The notes: a model not told the origin generated them from the letters alone. A stretch of 64,000 bases of DNA from Trichostrongylus colubriformis (GCA_963978905.1 OZ022258.1:57892591-57956590); one strand, 5' to 3'; counted from the first letter of the stretch, positions 28,672 to 41,020 are shown. Translations and numbers: made by a program.

Positions 28672-29157
28672 GTCACTCGGACAGAATGGCTGTAGGACAG
28701 CACTGACCGACATCGTTGCCAACGTGTTAATAGAGTGGAAGAAAATGAGTTCCTCAAATATTTAAAGTTTCTTTTCTCCCGCTCAAGCTTGTTAGTTTTT
28801 GTAATTGCGGCTTTTGTCGCTGACTTAACGCCTATTTTTTGCAGGCGCGTTTTACCGTTTTCTGCGCATTGTCGGTGTGGTGGCTCTGATGTTCAGCGGT
28901 TTTCTATGATATTATTATTTGCACACTTTGGTTCTTGTCATTAGGTCATATTATTACAATACGGCAGTTTTCATAGTCAAGGCCCAGTGCTGGCTATAAC
29001 TTGGTGAACATTGTTAACTAGTACTGATTTTAACAAGTCGGAGAGGGTTTCATGATTACATTGTACATGCGTTCGAGAGACCTCGTAAAGTATTCGGGTG
29101 CAATCTAAGAAGAAGGGGTATCTTATAAAAAGCTGGACATCTAAGCATCTCGGGAAG

Positions 29158-30140
29158 GGTATTACCTATAAAGCCAAGCGGTAGCCGGGCCGCAATTGCG
29201 TACGGCACACCACTACAGTAACCCTTCCGCCTATATTTATTCAGATCAAGACGCTGTTACAGTGTATACGACCACAGAATACGCTTATTTCAATACTCCG
29301 AAAGTAAATGGGAGATAATGTATATATACGTATATGTGTGGACTATTGTGATGTATAGTGCAGGTGTTATTATGGGAGAAGGATGCACTGTACTTTCCTG
29401 TGTTCGGTTCCAGCGGTATCACAACGACTGGCACTGCTCTACGTATTACAAATGACTGAGGTTCTAAAAAGCATACCTATCACGTATTTGAAAACGAACT
29501 AAACGAAAAACGGAAGAATTTACTGTGCTAATGTAGGTGTGGGCGGCCACTCACCTTCGCGCTCGCAGCTCTCACCTTATAAATCCTACGATCATAAACA
29601 TGTACAGTGGAGTGTAAATTTTTACTTGAGTCTTAGTTGAGGGGAACGGGTTACCTGCTCGGTGCTAATGTAGGGGGGGAGGTACTCCACCAAGCTCAGC
29701 GTACGGCGCTATTTTTGCCTGCGAATTTGCCTGAGCCTTACTTTAGGGGGAAGCACCTACGTTCCTCAAATAAGGCTCAGGTAAATATACACTTTAATGT
29801 ACAGATTGGTAATTAAAAATCTTGGGTTAGGGCTGAAAGCACGTCAATGAGTGTCACCCCCCCCCCCCCCCCCACCCCTCCCCCACCCCAGCAACTATAA
29901 TAACACCTTCTCATCAACTAATTCTTGAAAAGCTTAGGTTATAATAGCGCAGTATGCTGAACACAGAAGACTGGCCGCTCTCAACTACACTGGCTCTATT
30001 CACACGCAAAATACTAAGCAATCTCGTAATCGCAGCGACGGTCTTGAGCAGTCGCTGATAGATATAGGCGGAAGGGTTACTGTAGTGGTGTGACGTGCGC
30101 AATTACGACCCGGCTACCACTTGGCTTTATAGGTAATACC
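29158..30140. mobile_element. Mutator-like non-autonomous element, 983 bp
   Basis: A 10 bp direct repeat TCTCGGGAAG flanks it (29148-29157 and 30141-30150). The terminal inverted repeats are about 80 bp: GGTATTACCTATAAAGCC at the left and its complement at the right, continuing through AAGCGGTAGCC and AGTAACCCTTCCGCCTATAT. A 9-11 bp duplication with long TIRs is typical of Mutator-type elements. No transposase is visible. The inside has a run of C (about 29859-29873). A related end is at 10108-10170. Confidence 0.7.
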
Positions 30141-30650
30141 TCTCGGGAAGATCTTTGAGGGGTCAATCAGCACACTCAGGCGTATTTTCCCTAAGCCTTA
30201 GTGGATGAAAGAAATTACTTGTCCCTTCGTTTTACACACATGTGGAGGTGCTAATGTGATTGGGCGGCCACGCAACAGTGCTTGGTGTTCGGCGCTGTTT
30301 TTCTTTTTGCCCAAGTCCAAAGGAGAGGGGACCCTAGTTAAGGATTATGTAAATGTGCGCACTTTGGTGTACAACTGATGATCACAAGATGATAAAAGAT
30401 GAGCGATGAGAACACGACGTTGAGCGACCACTTCCTAATAACATTAGCACACTAATAACACTAATAACATTAGCACCCATTCGGGCTTATGAGATGGTGT
30501 TTATTGCTTATGAGAGTGCGTTGGTGCAGATCTTCCCACGCATCGTTTTGTTGAGTAATGCTGTGTCTCGGACAGGATTTCGAATTAAGCTTCAGAATTT
30601 CTTCTGTTCATGGTTATTACGCATTTAAACATGCAAAAACATTATTGAAA

Positions 30651-30790
30651 ATTATATGGCCGCTGTTAGACTTGGGGTTTTGCGATTTAGCAGTTCCGCC
30701 ATTTTGCGGCGTCGCCCTTCCGCACGGGATTCTGCGCTTCTGAACGACACCGCGAAATCGCGAAGTGTACTTAGGGGCCGGATAGGCGCG
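30651..30790. repeat. GC-patterned inverted repeat fragment
   Basis: ATGGCCGCTGTTAGACTT at the left and GAAGTGTACTTAGGGGCC at the right are loosely complementary. The inside has TTTGCGATTTAGC and CGCGAAATCGCGAAG. It resembles the element at 41021-41195 in layout but is more diverged. Confidence 0.35.
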
Positions 30791-31130
30791 ATCGTTCATA
30801 TATTCCTGCATTATGTTATGCCTGGTCTATGCGCGACACTTTAATTTTTCTTGTCATGTAACTTTCGAAATTTCTGTTTTCACTGCAATCGTCGTTTCAG
30901 CGATTATCCATTTCTCGACTCCGCTAACCCCTTCATACTTTTTCTTTTTATATAATTCTTTATTTCTTACCGTTACACCTTCCGTTTTTTGCTTTTTCTC
31001 AACTTTTTATTTCTTAACTTATGTGCCTTATTGCGTGAATATCCATCTATAGGTATCTAAGCCGCTGAGGAATTCTTTACGTGTGCTTCAGCCATTTTAT
31101 TTATTCGATTGGCTCCTCTCGAGCGTGAGC

Positions 31131-31145
31131 AAATACTTTGCAGCC
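31131..31145 (+). promoter_or_regulatory. Likely trans-splice acceptor before the CoREST start
   Basis: ATACTTTGCAG ends at 31143, 2 nt before the ATG at 31146. It favours this start over an in-frame ATG at 31083. Confidence 0.45.
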
Positions 31146-34100
31146 ATGTCTTCCGACGAGAAAATGGAAGACATTGATGAGTCGATATTGGATGAGCCTG
31201 TTGAAGGAGCAAACGCGGTCGATGATGAGGAGATCGACGAATCGATTTTGGATCACGAAATGGAAGTTGATGCGCCTTCAGAAGTGCACTCAGATGCCCA
31301 TTCTTATACCCAGTCAGATACTGTATGTTTCTAAAGTATACATATGCTTCTAATTATGTATTACTTGTTGCCTTTGAAAAATCGTATCTTCCTATGTGAG
31401 AGTGCCTTCCTTCAATCCATCTTTAGAGCCCTTTTGAGTATCATTTTCACTTGCTATTTTGCTTTTTGCCTGGAGTGTACTGGCATAGCAGTGTTAAAGC
31501 TTTGAATTATGAAAATTCGCGCAGGGCTCCTAGGATTGCTCGGATGCGGATTATTCTGAATGCTCTACATTTAACATCGTGGAGCAGCCTAAGTGTCTCA
31601 AACATCGTACCTGTGAGTGACTTGGCCAGTGAAAAGTTGAGGTTTCTTTCAGAGCCCACCGCGGTCCGCAGAAGAGGTGAAGGAAGAGAACTCGAATGAC
31701 GCCCAGAACACGGATAGTGAAGAAAAGCCCAAACGGAATGGCGACTCACCCTCTAAGGTATGCACTTTACTGTCCTGCTACCCTGAGTATTTGTCAGTAA
31801 TAAGCAAGTACGTCAAGTACATTCAGAAAACGCCCATCAAACGATCTCGGCGTTCAAGAGCCAGGCGAAATGAATCTGATGATGAAAACGACGATGAAGA
31901 CAAAGACGACGATATGGAGATTGATCATAAAGGTCAGATAACTATATTTGTATGGACGTTATTTGATATTTCTGCTATTCGATCATCTTATGGTGGTGCC
32001 TGCTCCATCGAAGCACTGCGGTATATTCTTAGCGATATGGCCACTGCTCATGAGCGTCTCTTCTTTTTGGTATGCTGATAATGGCTCCACTTTGTATTTA
32101 CAGCAATGCTTAGCAGTGCCGATCGCAAAATCCAAGTAGGCGATGATTTTCAAGCGCGGGTTGATGAATCCCAGAAGGCTGAACAAGAACTTGAAATGTC
32201 CGAAGAGGACGAAAGAGAGCATGTGAGTTGTATTTTATTGTCCAGTCCTCTCTCTTGAATCGACTTTGTTGTATTCACTACTTCAGTGCCTCGCTCAGAT
32301 AAGCACGTGCTTTCGAAGAAAGAAACACGGTACTCAGCGAATGTATCGAAATCGAGTAATTTCTAGGTTATGTGGCGACCTCCTGGTGATTTAGACGAAG
32401 CTAAACTTCTCGAATTCTGTGAAGACGCGATAGGAGTGTACAAATTGAGCTACGATAGGGTTAGTGATGTTTTTTGCTTCTGTGTTTACCCTACAATAGA
32501 AAAAATTTGCGTAGGAATTCACTCCGTGTCTTTTCAGGCCCTATATCTTTTGCAAAAGTCTAACTTTGATTTTGATGTGGCCAGAGAGAAAATGAAAACA
32601 CGCCGTCTAATAACTGAGGAGTGGAGTGAGGATGACAGAACCCTTTTCAAGCAAGCATTTCATATGTTTGGAAAAAGGTTCGACAAGATTCGTCAGACGG
32701 TGGGTTCAGTTATGAAAACACTACATAAAACACTCCTCTTGAAATGTTTCTGTGTATTATATCAACTTCACGTATGAATTTAGATGCCCCATCGTTCAAT
32801 GGCTTCTATCATACAATTTTATTACAATACAAAGAAGGACACCGATTATAAAAGTCTTTTTGATAGTCGAATGGCGGACGATTCAGACGACGCGGATGGG
32901 TGAGTATTAATTATGATTCAAAGGAGCATTTTATCTCTCTCGAAGGTTTTCTAACGACGGTTGCTTGAACCATGGGTGCACCGCCATGGTGCAGCAAACG
33001 AGTTTCGTAATGCTTTTCCTGTGTGTGAACCACTGTTTGACACGTTTGCGCTCCCAGTGACTTTGAGAGTGTTCACTTATTCCCCAAACTTAGGAAGGCT
33101 TAGTTGCTGTATCAATATGAACGGTAGCGTATATGCGGTTTTGGATTTTAATCATAAGTTTGGTTGCCGTTTACGTATTTCCTTCGATCTTCTTTTGTGT
33201 TTATGTTCTGACGGCAACTGTTATTCAGTAGAACAGAGTATTTGAGCTGAGTAAGCTGCAGGGTGAAGATCGAAGAGTCCTAACTGAAACTATGAAAATG
33301 ACTGACCTTCCAAATTATTCGGTTGGCCATAAAAAGCTTATAATTCAACAAAACGAGCAGGTGAGAAGAGCAGGATGGGCTAGGATGTCGTTACACGTTA
33401 GTTGGAATCGTGACAGTATTTTACAGCACTGGGGCAAGGAGCTGTTCTTTTCAGAGTTTCAATTCAAAAGCGTTTTTCAACCTTCACCCTGCGCCCTACT
33501 CGGCTGAGATACTTTGCTTCATTGTAACAATGTCTTAAATACACAAAATTTGGACGAGATATATAAATGTCGACCAAAGTTATAGTTAAAATCCAGCCGC
33601 ATATATTTTTGACCGCTTTATTTGGTTTTCGATACCATTCCTTTCAGAGTTTCCATTCAAAAGAGTTTTTCAACCTTCATCCTGCACCCTACTCAGCTGA
33701 GATACTTTGCTTCATTGTAACAAATGTCTTAAATACACAAAATTTGGACGAGATATATAAATGTCGACCAAAGTTATAGTTAAAATCCAGCCGCATATAT
33801 TTTTGACCGCTTTATTTGGTTTTCGATACCATTCCTTTCAGAGTTTCCATTCAAAAGAGTTTTTCAACCTTCATCCTGCACCCTACTCAGCTGAGATACT
33901 TTGCTTCATTGTAACAAATGTCTTAAATACACAATATTTGGACGAGATATTTACGAGATAGTTTTTGAATAGCTCAATACAATTGAGCTATTCAAAAACT
34001 ATGCTAAGTTTTTGAATAGCTTACGTTTTTCAGCTCTGATGATGAGCTAGATTATGAAGACGGGCTTTGCGATAACTGTGGCGAGGAATGCAATACATTA

Positions 34101-35669
34101 CACTCAATTGATGATGTGAAACTATGCTACGTGTGCCGCATGTATTACAAGTACGTTTTACGATATTCTGATTGAATCTCATAATATCACTATGTTTTAT
34201 AGGTTAATGCGTAAGCACCGTCCGTGTAACTATGCGTCAACGGTAAATGAAGTGCGTCAGAGACGTGCTCGGAAGTGTCCTGAAGGTGAGTCTTTGTTTT
34301 AAGTTTGCTCTCATTAACAGATATCGTAATCTTGTCACATCGCTCACACATCGTCTTTTTTCAGATATGCTCGAAATTGCGAAGGACTTTGTCGAAATGT
34401 CCACTTACATTGAAGAAAGGCCAGCTAGTGATGAGAATGCTTGTGATGATATAGAGGTTGTTCAGTCAGTTAAGACACGATGCTATGAAGAAACTAAGTA
34501 AGTTCTCGTTCAAGTCACCCTACCATCTACTCTAACCACCTCTTTCAGTTGGCGTATTTGATAGTTTCGAGAGTATTTTCTTTTTCAGAGCAGCAATGCG
34601 CGAATTGACCAGAGTTCGTTCAAGAGCCATTCGCTTAGAATGTGCACTGAAGGCACAGCGAGACGAGGGGCTTATGAATGGTCTGGATAACTATAGGTGT
34701 GTTGTTATTCGTCTTCCTTGGCTAATAGTTATGATTACGTTGTTTTCAAGAGGAATTTTGGCTTGGCCATTTTGTTCAAAGATCGCACCACGCAGACTTA
34801 TTTCTAGATACCTCACAATGAAGGAGGACAAGAAAGATGAGGAGGGCGCGTCCAGGCGCGATCGAGTGAGGGGAAGTCACACATGGACGGAAGAGGAGCG
34901 GATAATAGCATTCCATTGTGAGTTTGCTACTGTATCCAGCATAATCAGTGAGAAGGCTTAGCGACTCTTCAGTGCGCATCGAACCTGAACAATGTCATCG
35001 AAGTAAGAATCATGCACGAAAGCATCGTTAAGATCGGACCAATGTTGTGGGATCTAGGTGGTGCCTGATTCCCAGACTACATGCACGAATGCAACGCCCC
35101 TTGCCCCACATTCGGATTTCTTTCGCGATTGATCAAATATCACTCTGAACTCTGATATCTACTTAACAGTATCTATATCATTATCTTAAGGTCTACTGCG
35201 ATACGGCAAGGATTTTGATGCTGTGGCTGAGGTTCTCGGGACCAAGACTTCTGATAAAGTGAAGAGTTTCTATTCAGATATGAAGCCAGATATCGACAAG
35301 GTGAATTTTTGAAAGTAGAGTGTGCTTTTATTTGTTTTCAGTATTGACGGGAGGATTAAGCTAAACTGCGTAGCGCTCTTGACCTAAACAGAGAAAAATG
35401 CATCACTTTGTCGTATGTATGTGTGGCGCGAAACAGTCATTTCCTCAATTCCTTGATGCTAGCCATTTGTTTGTAGCATTTGACAATCTGATGTAACGGG
35501 ACTCTGCTCGAAAGTTCCAATTTGTTGTAATAATGTGCTTTGTTATTACGTTTTGCAGCTGCTCGAAAAAGAAGGTGAAAAGGAAGCTGAAATGGTGAAT
35601 GGATTCGATCTAGAAAAGGAGATCAGCATTGAAGCTTCCAAAAGCGTTGAAGTCGTCAATTTGGACTAA
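31146..35669 (+). CDS. CoREST-family transcriptional co-repressor (ELM2-SANT, spr-1/rcor-1-like)
   Basis: Fourteen exons (31146-31322, 31653-31757, 31827-31932, 32104-32222, 32367-32459, 32538-32699, 32784-32899, 34034-34150, 34203-34285, 34365-34497, 34589-34696, 34808-34917, 35191-35300, 35559-35669) join in frame into 549 aa. The acidic N-terminus repeats DIDESILD / EIDESILD; a basic patch KRSRRSRARR follows at about 98. ELM2 begins at 138 (KIQVGDDFQA). SANT1 is about 226-275 (EEWSEDDRTLFKQAF). A C-x2-C-x15-C-x2-C zinc motif sits at 305-327. SANT2 is about 464-513 (TWTEEERIIAF). ELM2 plus two SANT domains is the CoREST layout, a scaffold for the LSD1 demethylase and HDACs in the nucleus. 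The ATG follows TTTGCAG by 2 nt, a likely trans-splice site. Intron 7 (1.1 kb) holds a MITE with a tandem array. Confidence 0.9.
33100..33957. repeat. Diverged Tc1-type MITE with internal 194 bp tandem array (CoREST intron 7)
   Basis: 33111-33300 matches the left half of the 39417-39915 element (TATGCGGTTTTGGATTTTAA, GTTCTGACGGCAACTG). From 33449 a unit beginning TTCAGAGTTTC recurs at 33643 and 33837 with an exact 194 bp period, the last copy partial. Units 2 and 3 are almost identical. Each contains CCGCATATATTTTTGACCGC, the right end of the element. Open frames that repeat here are artefacts of the array. Confidence 0.75.
33958..34002. repeat. Perfect 21 bp hairpin just upstream of a splice acceptor
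   Basis: ATAGTTTTTGAATAGCTCAAT and its complement are separated by 3 nt. A third partial copy GTTTTTGAATAGCT follows at 34008. The hairpin lies 30 nt before the exon 8 acceptor of the CoREST gene. Confidence 0.6.
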
Positions 35670-36104
35670 TTTGGAAGTACTCCCTGTTCGATCTCTTATT
35701 GAAACTGAAACTGCTGGAGGTTTCTTATGGTTATCTTGAAATGTTTTCTGTAATTCACGTTGTATTTCTTGCCCTGGTTCTTCGATATAACTGCTTTTTT
35801 TTGCACAACTGCTTTTTTAGCATTTTCATCTTTTTTTATGAAACAGTGCTTTTGATAGATATTCTGTTCTTTTTTATATGATTTTTCCACTGTACCTGTC
35901 CTTGTTATCTGATTACATTTCTTTATTCTCTACATCTGCTAAATTTTACAGTGAAACAGTGTGGAATAATTTGTGAACGTGTAAATTTTCCTAACTAGCT
36001 TCGCAGTGCTAAAAATTGTTTATGACACCATACTGATTCACCTTTTTGTTTTCGAATTTTCCAGTAGATGTCCTCCAAATATTTCCCTGCCCTTATCGTT
36101 GAAA

Positions 36105-36117
36105 TTTGCTTCAGCGA
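36105..36117 (+). promoter_or_regulatory. Likely trans-splice acceptor before the coiled-coil gene
   Basis: TTTGCTTCAG ends at 36114, 3 nt before the ATG. It is 445 nt after the CoREST stop, in the range where an SL2-type operon site could lie. Confidence 0.4.
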
Positions 36118-39100
36118 ATGAATGAGGAACATTTCTCATCTCCGGCTGGGTCATCTTGCTCGTCAATCCCTGTGGGTGCTGAAGCCATGAAGTATAACGC
36201 TAGCCACAGTCATCGGCCAGCATCATCACGAAAATTATTTGGAAGCAACGCAGGGGATGCTAGGTAGGGTTCGTAACTGGGTTATTCACATTTTGTTTTT
36301 CTCGTGCTCTGGCAGGGCATAGCCATACCTATTAGTGTACGTAGTACCGATGCGCACCTTGTTCCTGGTTCAGATGGGGTTAAATGCAACGGTTAACCAT
36401 GAGTGAGAATATCTTTAACGGAACCTTCCAGACCATTTGCCAAGCTTAGTTCTTATAGCGGAACTGGGGGAACTTCACTTCACATGTATTTGTTAAGTTT
36501 TTTTTCATTATCCGTCGCTTACAACAGCTCTTATGCTCCTAAACGTGTAGTTTAAATAAGTCTAGTTTTTAGTGGTACATTTATCGGTACTGGACATGCT
36601 ACAGAAGCGACTATTGCGTATTTAGGAGCCTCTCCGACGAAGATGGTGGCGTACATGAAGAACAACCGGATGAAGAACGCCCTTCGGACACCAGAGATGA
36701 TGGGGAAGCAGCTAGTGGAAATAAGTCTGTAATGACGAGTGAAAGGTGTAGTATTTGCCAGAATTCTAAATCTTTTCGGCGAAAAAGGCGATCTCATCCT
36801 ATTTCTAGGCTTACCGGACAAATGAATAAAATGCTTTCCAAACTAACACAAGATATGGATCGAGTCTGTAGTATTTATGGGGATGGAAACTTCTTTGCAC
36901 AACCTTCTGCGTCGTTCGAAGCGGAGCTTAGTGAGCTGAATGTCTGTCTTTTTGCTACTCTTGCAGTGATAGAAACTTTAATCAATTGCTTTTCTTTCGG
37001 TGATGTAATGGGGACTTGATCGTTTTCTTTTCTCCTGGCGAGAACGTAATTCTGAACTTAGAATGATGTACGGAATAATCGTATGCATTAGGCCCTCATA
37101 ATTCAGTACGCACAACTCCTAGAAGCATTCAAGTGATTTTAATGGTTTGAGAATCGGAAAATAGCTGCTCTCTGGCTGAGCAATGCCAAAACTTCCATTG
37201 ATTTGACAGTGACAGTCCCTTCTATTCCGTGTTCGAGCTAAGATTCCGGACACAGCTGACGGCCTGACTGACAGCATTTTTCATACTGTTCAGCAGATCT
37301 TCATTTGAGTAATCCAGATATTGTTTAATCGGATGAAGGATATTTTAGAATCTAAGTGAGGCCGATGCGCGGGATCAACTCGAACGCTACGCACTGCGAT
37401 GTCATGTTAGCGAACGTGAAAAGGAGCAGCTTCACAAAAGAAATCATGAGCTCAATGTTAGTGTGAAGTTTGTCTAATCGTCTATTTATGTGATCTGGTC
37501 TACCCTTTTCGAAAAAGGAGATATCTTCTCAGGGTATTATCGAAATCCTGCGAAACCAAGTGATTCGTGGCCAGAGCAACATCGTTGAACAGGTAGATGC
37601 TTTTCAGAGAATCTAGAAATCAAATAGAAACTCCACCTTCTTTCTCTGACTACTTTTTCGCGTGAAATTACGAAGTCTCTCTTCAGCTGCGTCTCATCAC
37701 GAAGCAAGCCATCGATGCTCTACGTGACTTGGAAGTGACATCTTCTGCAGAGATTGTGAAATGGAAGCAGGTGACAGTAGCTTGCGAAACAGTTTCTTTG
37801 ATCACTTTTTACTTTTATTCTGATCAAGAAGATGTGTTACCTTGCCGTTCCACACCCATACCCCATCATATTTACAATTCACTCCATAAGAAAACCACTC
37901 GAAACAAAAATATTTTTCCGTGTCATAATTGTGCCGTATTTTAGAAACATGCGTTGTCACTAGCTCAGAGCAACACTTTCCAGAATCAACTGAAGCACAC
38001 TGCTGCTCAGCTCGACTCGAAAAAAGAGGTGAGAATGAGTGCAGCATATAACAGCGCATTTCATTGGAGATTGCTACAAAACAACTGGCAAGAACTCTTT
38101 TTGCTTTTTTGCTTTCCTTTAATTTTCAAGTTCTTATTTCATTCTCGCTTGAAATATGTTCTGCATTTTAGGAACTGAAAGAAGCTAATAAACAACTGGA
38201 TATGTTGCGATTTGAAAGAGATTCACTAAGGAATCACAGTGATGAGATTGAACAGCAGCTAGACCGTATGTATAAAAATTAGATTGCCCAATTTTAGGTT
38301 TCATTGCTCGATTTTACGATTTGCTCCATTTTCGGATACATCTTTCAGAAGCTGACTCCGGACTTCATGATCTCATGGCAGAATTGAAGAAGAAAGATGA
38401 AGCTCTTCAGGCTAAGTGTACTGAGGTGGGTACTCTTAACATGATGGAATTTTTTGCTATTGTTATATTTTTCTTGTAAAAACCAACATATTGCAATAGT
38501 ACAGCTACATTTTACGTGTTAATGTTTCAGGTGAATTCCAAAGATAGCGAGATCCGTGAGTTGACTGAAAAGCTCAAGAAAGCTGAGAGCGCTGCGGAAG
38601 CTTATGTGAAGCGTCGTGAGGAAGAGATTACTAAACAAATGGTTTGTCTCAATAGCGTTTACGTTTTTTACGTAGATGATAATGAGATCCGTGAGCCTGA
38701 TTACTATTTTGATACGTGAAACTTCCATCTGAATGGCTCAATTACCCGTTGGAGCATGTATCTAGATGCCACATGAAGCATTTTTCAACCTGGTGGGTTA
38801 TAATTTTTTTGTATCAGGATAATTACTTGCAACAAACGCAACTGATAGACGCTGAAAGGGAACGCCACGCCAAAAAAAGAATAATGGACATGCAACAGCA
38901 GCTAAAGCTAATGGAGAACGAACGAGACGAAGCTAAAAGACGTGCAAAAGCGGCAGAAGCGAAGGTAGAATTGTCTATGCACAAAAGTTTCCTGTCAGCA
39001 GATCCTTCATAATGTTTTCATCGTTCAAGGTGGCCGACTATGAAGAAAATTTTGTAAAGTATCGAGGTCAGATGGAAGGCGAAGCATTGCGGGCGATTAC

Positions 39101-40532
39101 CAATGGATATCGAAATGCGTTGTCTGCGATTCCATCAGCGAGACGAGATGCTACCTCTGATGTCCATCAACTGCTCCCACTTTTGAGATGTTCGAAGTTC
39201 AGTGAGAATAACGGTTAGTTGCGGTAGATTCACAATCAATGTTTTCAGCGGAGTGCCCATGAGCAGTTCCTTTGATCATTGTGCCATGTTTGGAAGTGCT
39301 ACTCAGACAGATCAATTACACCGCGGTTTTTTGAAAAAAAAAGCGTAATGATCACTTAGTACAGATGTGAACGTGAGAGTTCCACAAAATCATTGAAAGT
39401 CTCAGCTTTTTAGATACAGTAGCGGTCAAAAATATATGCGGTTTGGGATTTTGACCATAACTTGGTTCGATGTTTGCATATCTCGCTCAATTTTTTTTGT
39501 GTTCTGAAGGCAGCTGTTACTCAATAATAAATTATCTCAGCCGAGTAGGATGCAGTGTGAAGGTTTAAAAAATTATTTAACTGAAACCACTGAAAATGGT
39601 CAACTCCGTGCCTCAGTGCTGTTAGGATTTGAAATAGCGTGCAACAAAGTCCCAGCCTCAATCCGTATTCTTTTCTGCCCACCTGCCCGTTTCGATGAGT
39701 TATAAGCTTTTTATGGCCAATTGAATTTTTGGAAAGGTTTGGCTATTTTAAGAGTTTTTAGTTAAACAAATTTTTCAATCTCAACACTACACCCTACTTT
39801 GCTTCACTGAATACCAGCTGCCTTCGAAAAACAAAAAAAAATTGAATAAGAAATGTAAACTTCGACCAAAGTTATGGTTAGAATCCATAACCGCATATAT
39901 TTTTGACCGCTACTGTATGTTGTCAATTCACAAAACGTTTTTCTGTGGGCAACTGTCAAGCTGAATTCCTCTGCTTATTGCTGATAGAAAGACGATTTTT
40001 GAATGCTTGCATATGAAGGCGTCATTTTTTTGGTTTTAGTTGAAAACTATCCGCATTGTGTAAATTCCTTGAAACGATCCGCTTTTTGGGCGTGTTCAAT
40101 GTTTGGCATTGAACCCATTTATTGTACTCATAGGTTTTGCGGTGTTTATATCGTTCTCTAGCCTTTTACGAACTTCTCGCTATCTCATTGCGAGCTCTCG
40201 GATGAACTCGGATTCCCTGAGCTAGTCTTCTCTATGCTAAAATTATTGCAACTGTTTCAGAGCCACCGGCCGACCCATGTGAAAGATCTTTGAGTGTACG
40301 CAACTCTCGGACAAGATTGCCCTCACGTTCGGTAGGCGATAAAACTGATAACTCAAGTACTTGTACTTTTTATTGGCTTTCAGGAAGCGGAATCTGTCAG
40401 ATCAGGGTTGGCCACACAAAGACGGAAGAAGTAAAGAATAAGGCGGACTTCACTAATGAAGCTCTACTACAATTAAGTTTTCTGAAAACGCGGTCTCTCG
40501 ACTCCCAACAAAACTCAAGCACTCATTATTGA
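36118..40532 (+). CDS. Coiled-coil protein of unknown function
   Basis: Twelve exons (36118-36263, 36626-36941, 37349-37456, 37533-37592, 37687-37770, 37945-38028, 38172-38265, 38349-38425, 38531-38641, 38818-38964, 39030-39213, 40261-40532) give 560 aa. The first 150 residues are polar, with C-x2-C (SERCSICQNS) and a basic KSFRRKRRSH. About 155-440 is almost continuous coiled coil rich in E, K, Q and L (QLERYALR, ELTEKLKKAE, AKKRIMDMQQQ). The tail is Ser/Arg-rich and ends with NSSTHY. I do not recognise the family; a cytoskeletal or centrosomal scaffold is only a guess. The ATG is 3 nt after a TTGCTTCAG acceptor. Weak points: the exon 2 donor (GTCTGT; a stronger GTGAGC at 36931 breaks the frame) and the last exon, where a 27 nt GT...AG stretch (40357-40383) is read through. 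Confidence 0.75.
39417..39915. mobile_element. Tc1/mariner-type MITE, 499 bp
   Basis: Inverted ends CAGTAGCGGTCAAAAATATA (39417) and its complement ending ACTG (39915) are flanked by TA at 39415-39416 and 39916-39917. The arms stay complementary through TATGCGG and ACCATAACTT. CAGT...ACTG ends with a TA target fit Tc1/mariner. It lies in the last intron of the coiled-coil gene; a rearranged relative lies in CoREST intron 7. Confidence 0.8.
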
Positions 40533-41020
40533 GTTTTAGATTAGTACACACAACACACACAACTCATTATTGAGGTTCAGAATAGTTATGGTTATGTGTT
40601 TTTTTTTCTTTTAATTTGTGTTGAAACTATATCATGAGATTGATGATTCACTTTTCCTTGTTCACTTTCTAATGGCAGTTGTGAATTTTATATATTAATT
40701 TGCTTTACACACTATGTCATATCTTTGGTGATTTACTTCAAACGAAAGTGTCTCATAACTGATTGCCTTCACTCAGCACTTAAACAAGATCTCCTGTAGT
40801 ATTATACATGTCGTATCTTTATTGATCGTACTTGTTTTTGCTTAATGAAGGTTGTTCATTCATAGCGGTAAGAGAGATGTTTTCATCAATTGTCGATCGT
40901 CTCGAAACGTTCTTGTTGCCAGTAAGCTGTTAGCTACAGACTTTCCTGCCAACGCGATGTGACAAGGGATAATCCCATCCAATCGTCAGAAGTGGATGCA
41001 GCGTTAGCTATACTGCGCGG
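40533..41020. other. Downstream region of the coiled-coil gene
   Basis: AT-rich sequence after the stop at 40532, with a short direct repeat AACTCATTATTGAG (40560) of the gene's last bases. No AATAAA was found close to the stop. No further exon was recognised. Confidence 0.4.

Noticed and set aside
33567..33961. Two almost identical plus-strand frames starting with the same peptide
   Set aside because: They are produced by the 194 bp tandem array in a CoREST intron, not by duplicated genes.
40357..40383. 27 nt GT...AG intron in the last exon of the coiled-coil gene
   Set aside because: Shorter than known nematode introns, and the frame is open through it; read as coding.
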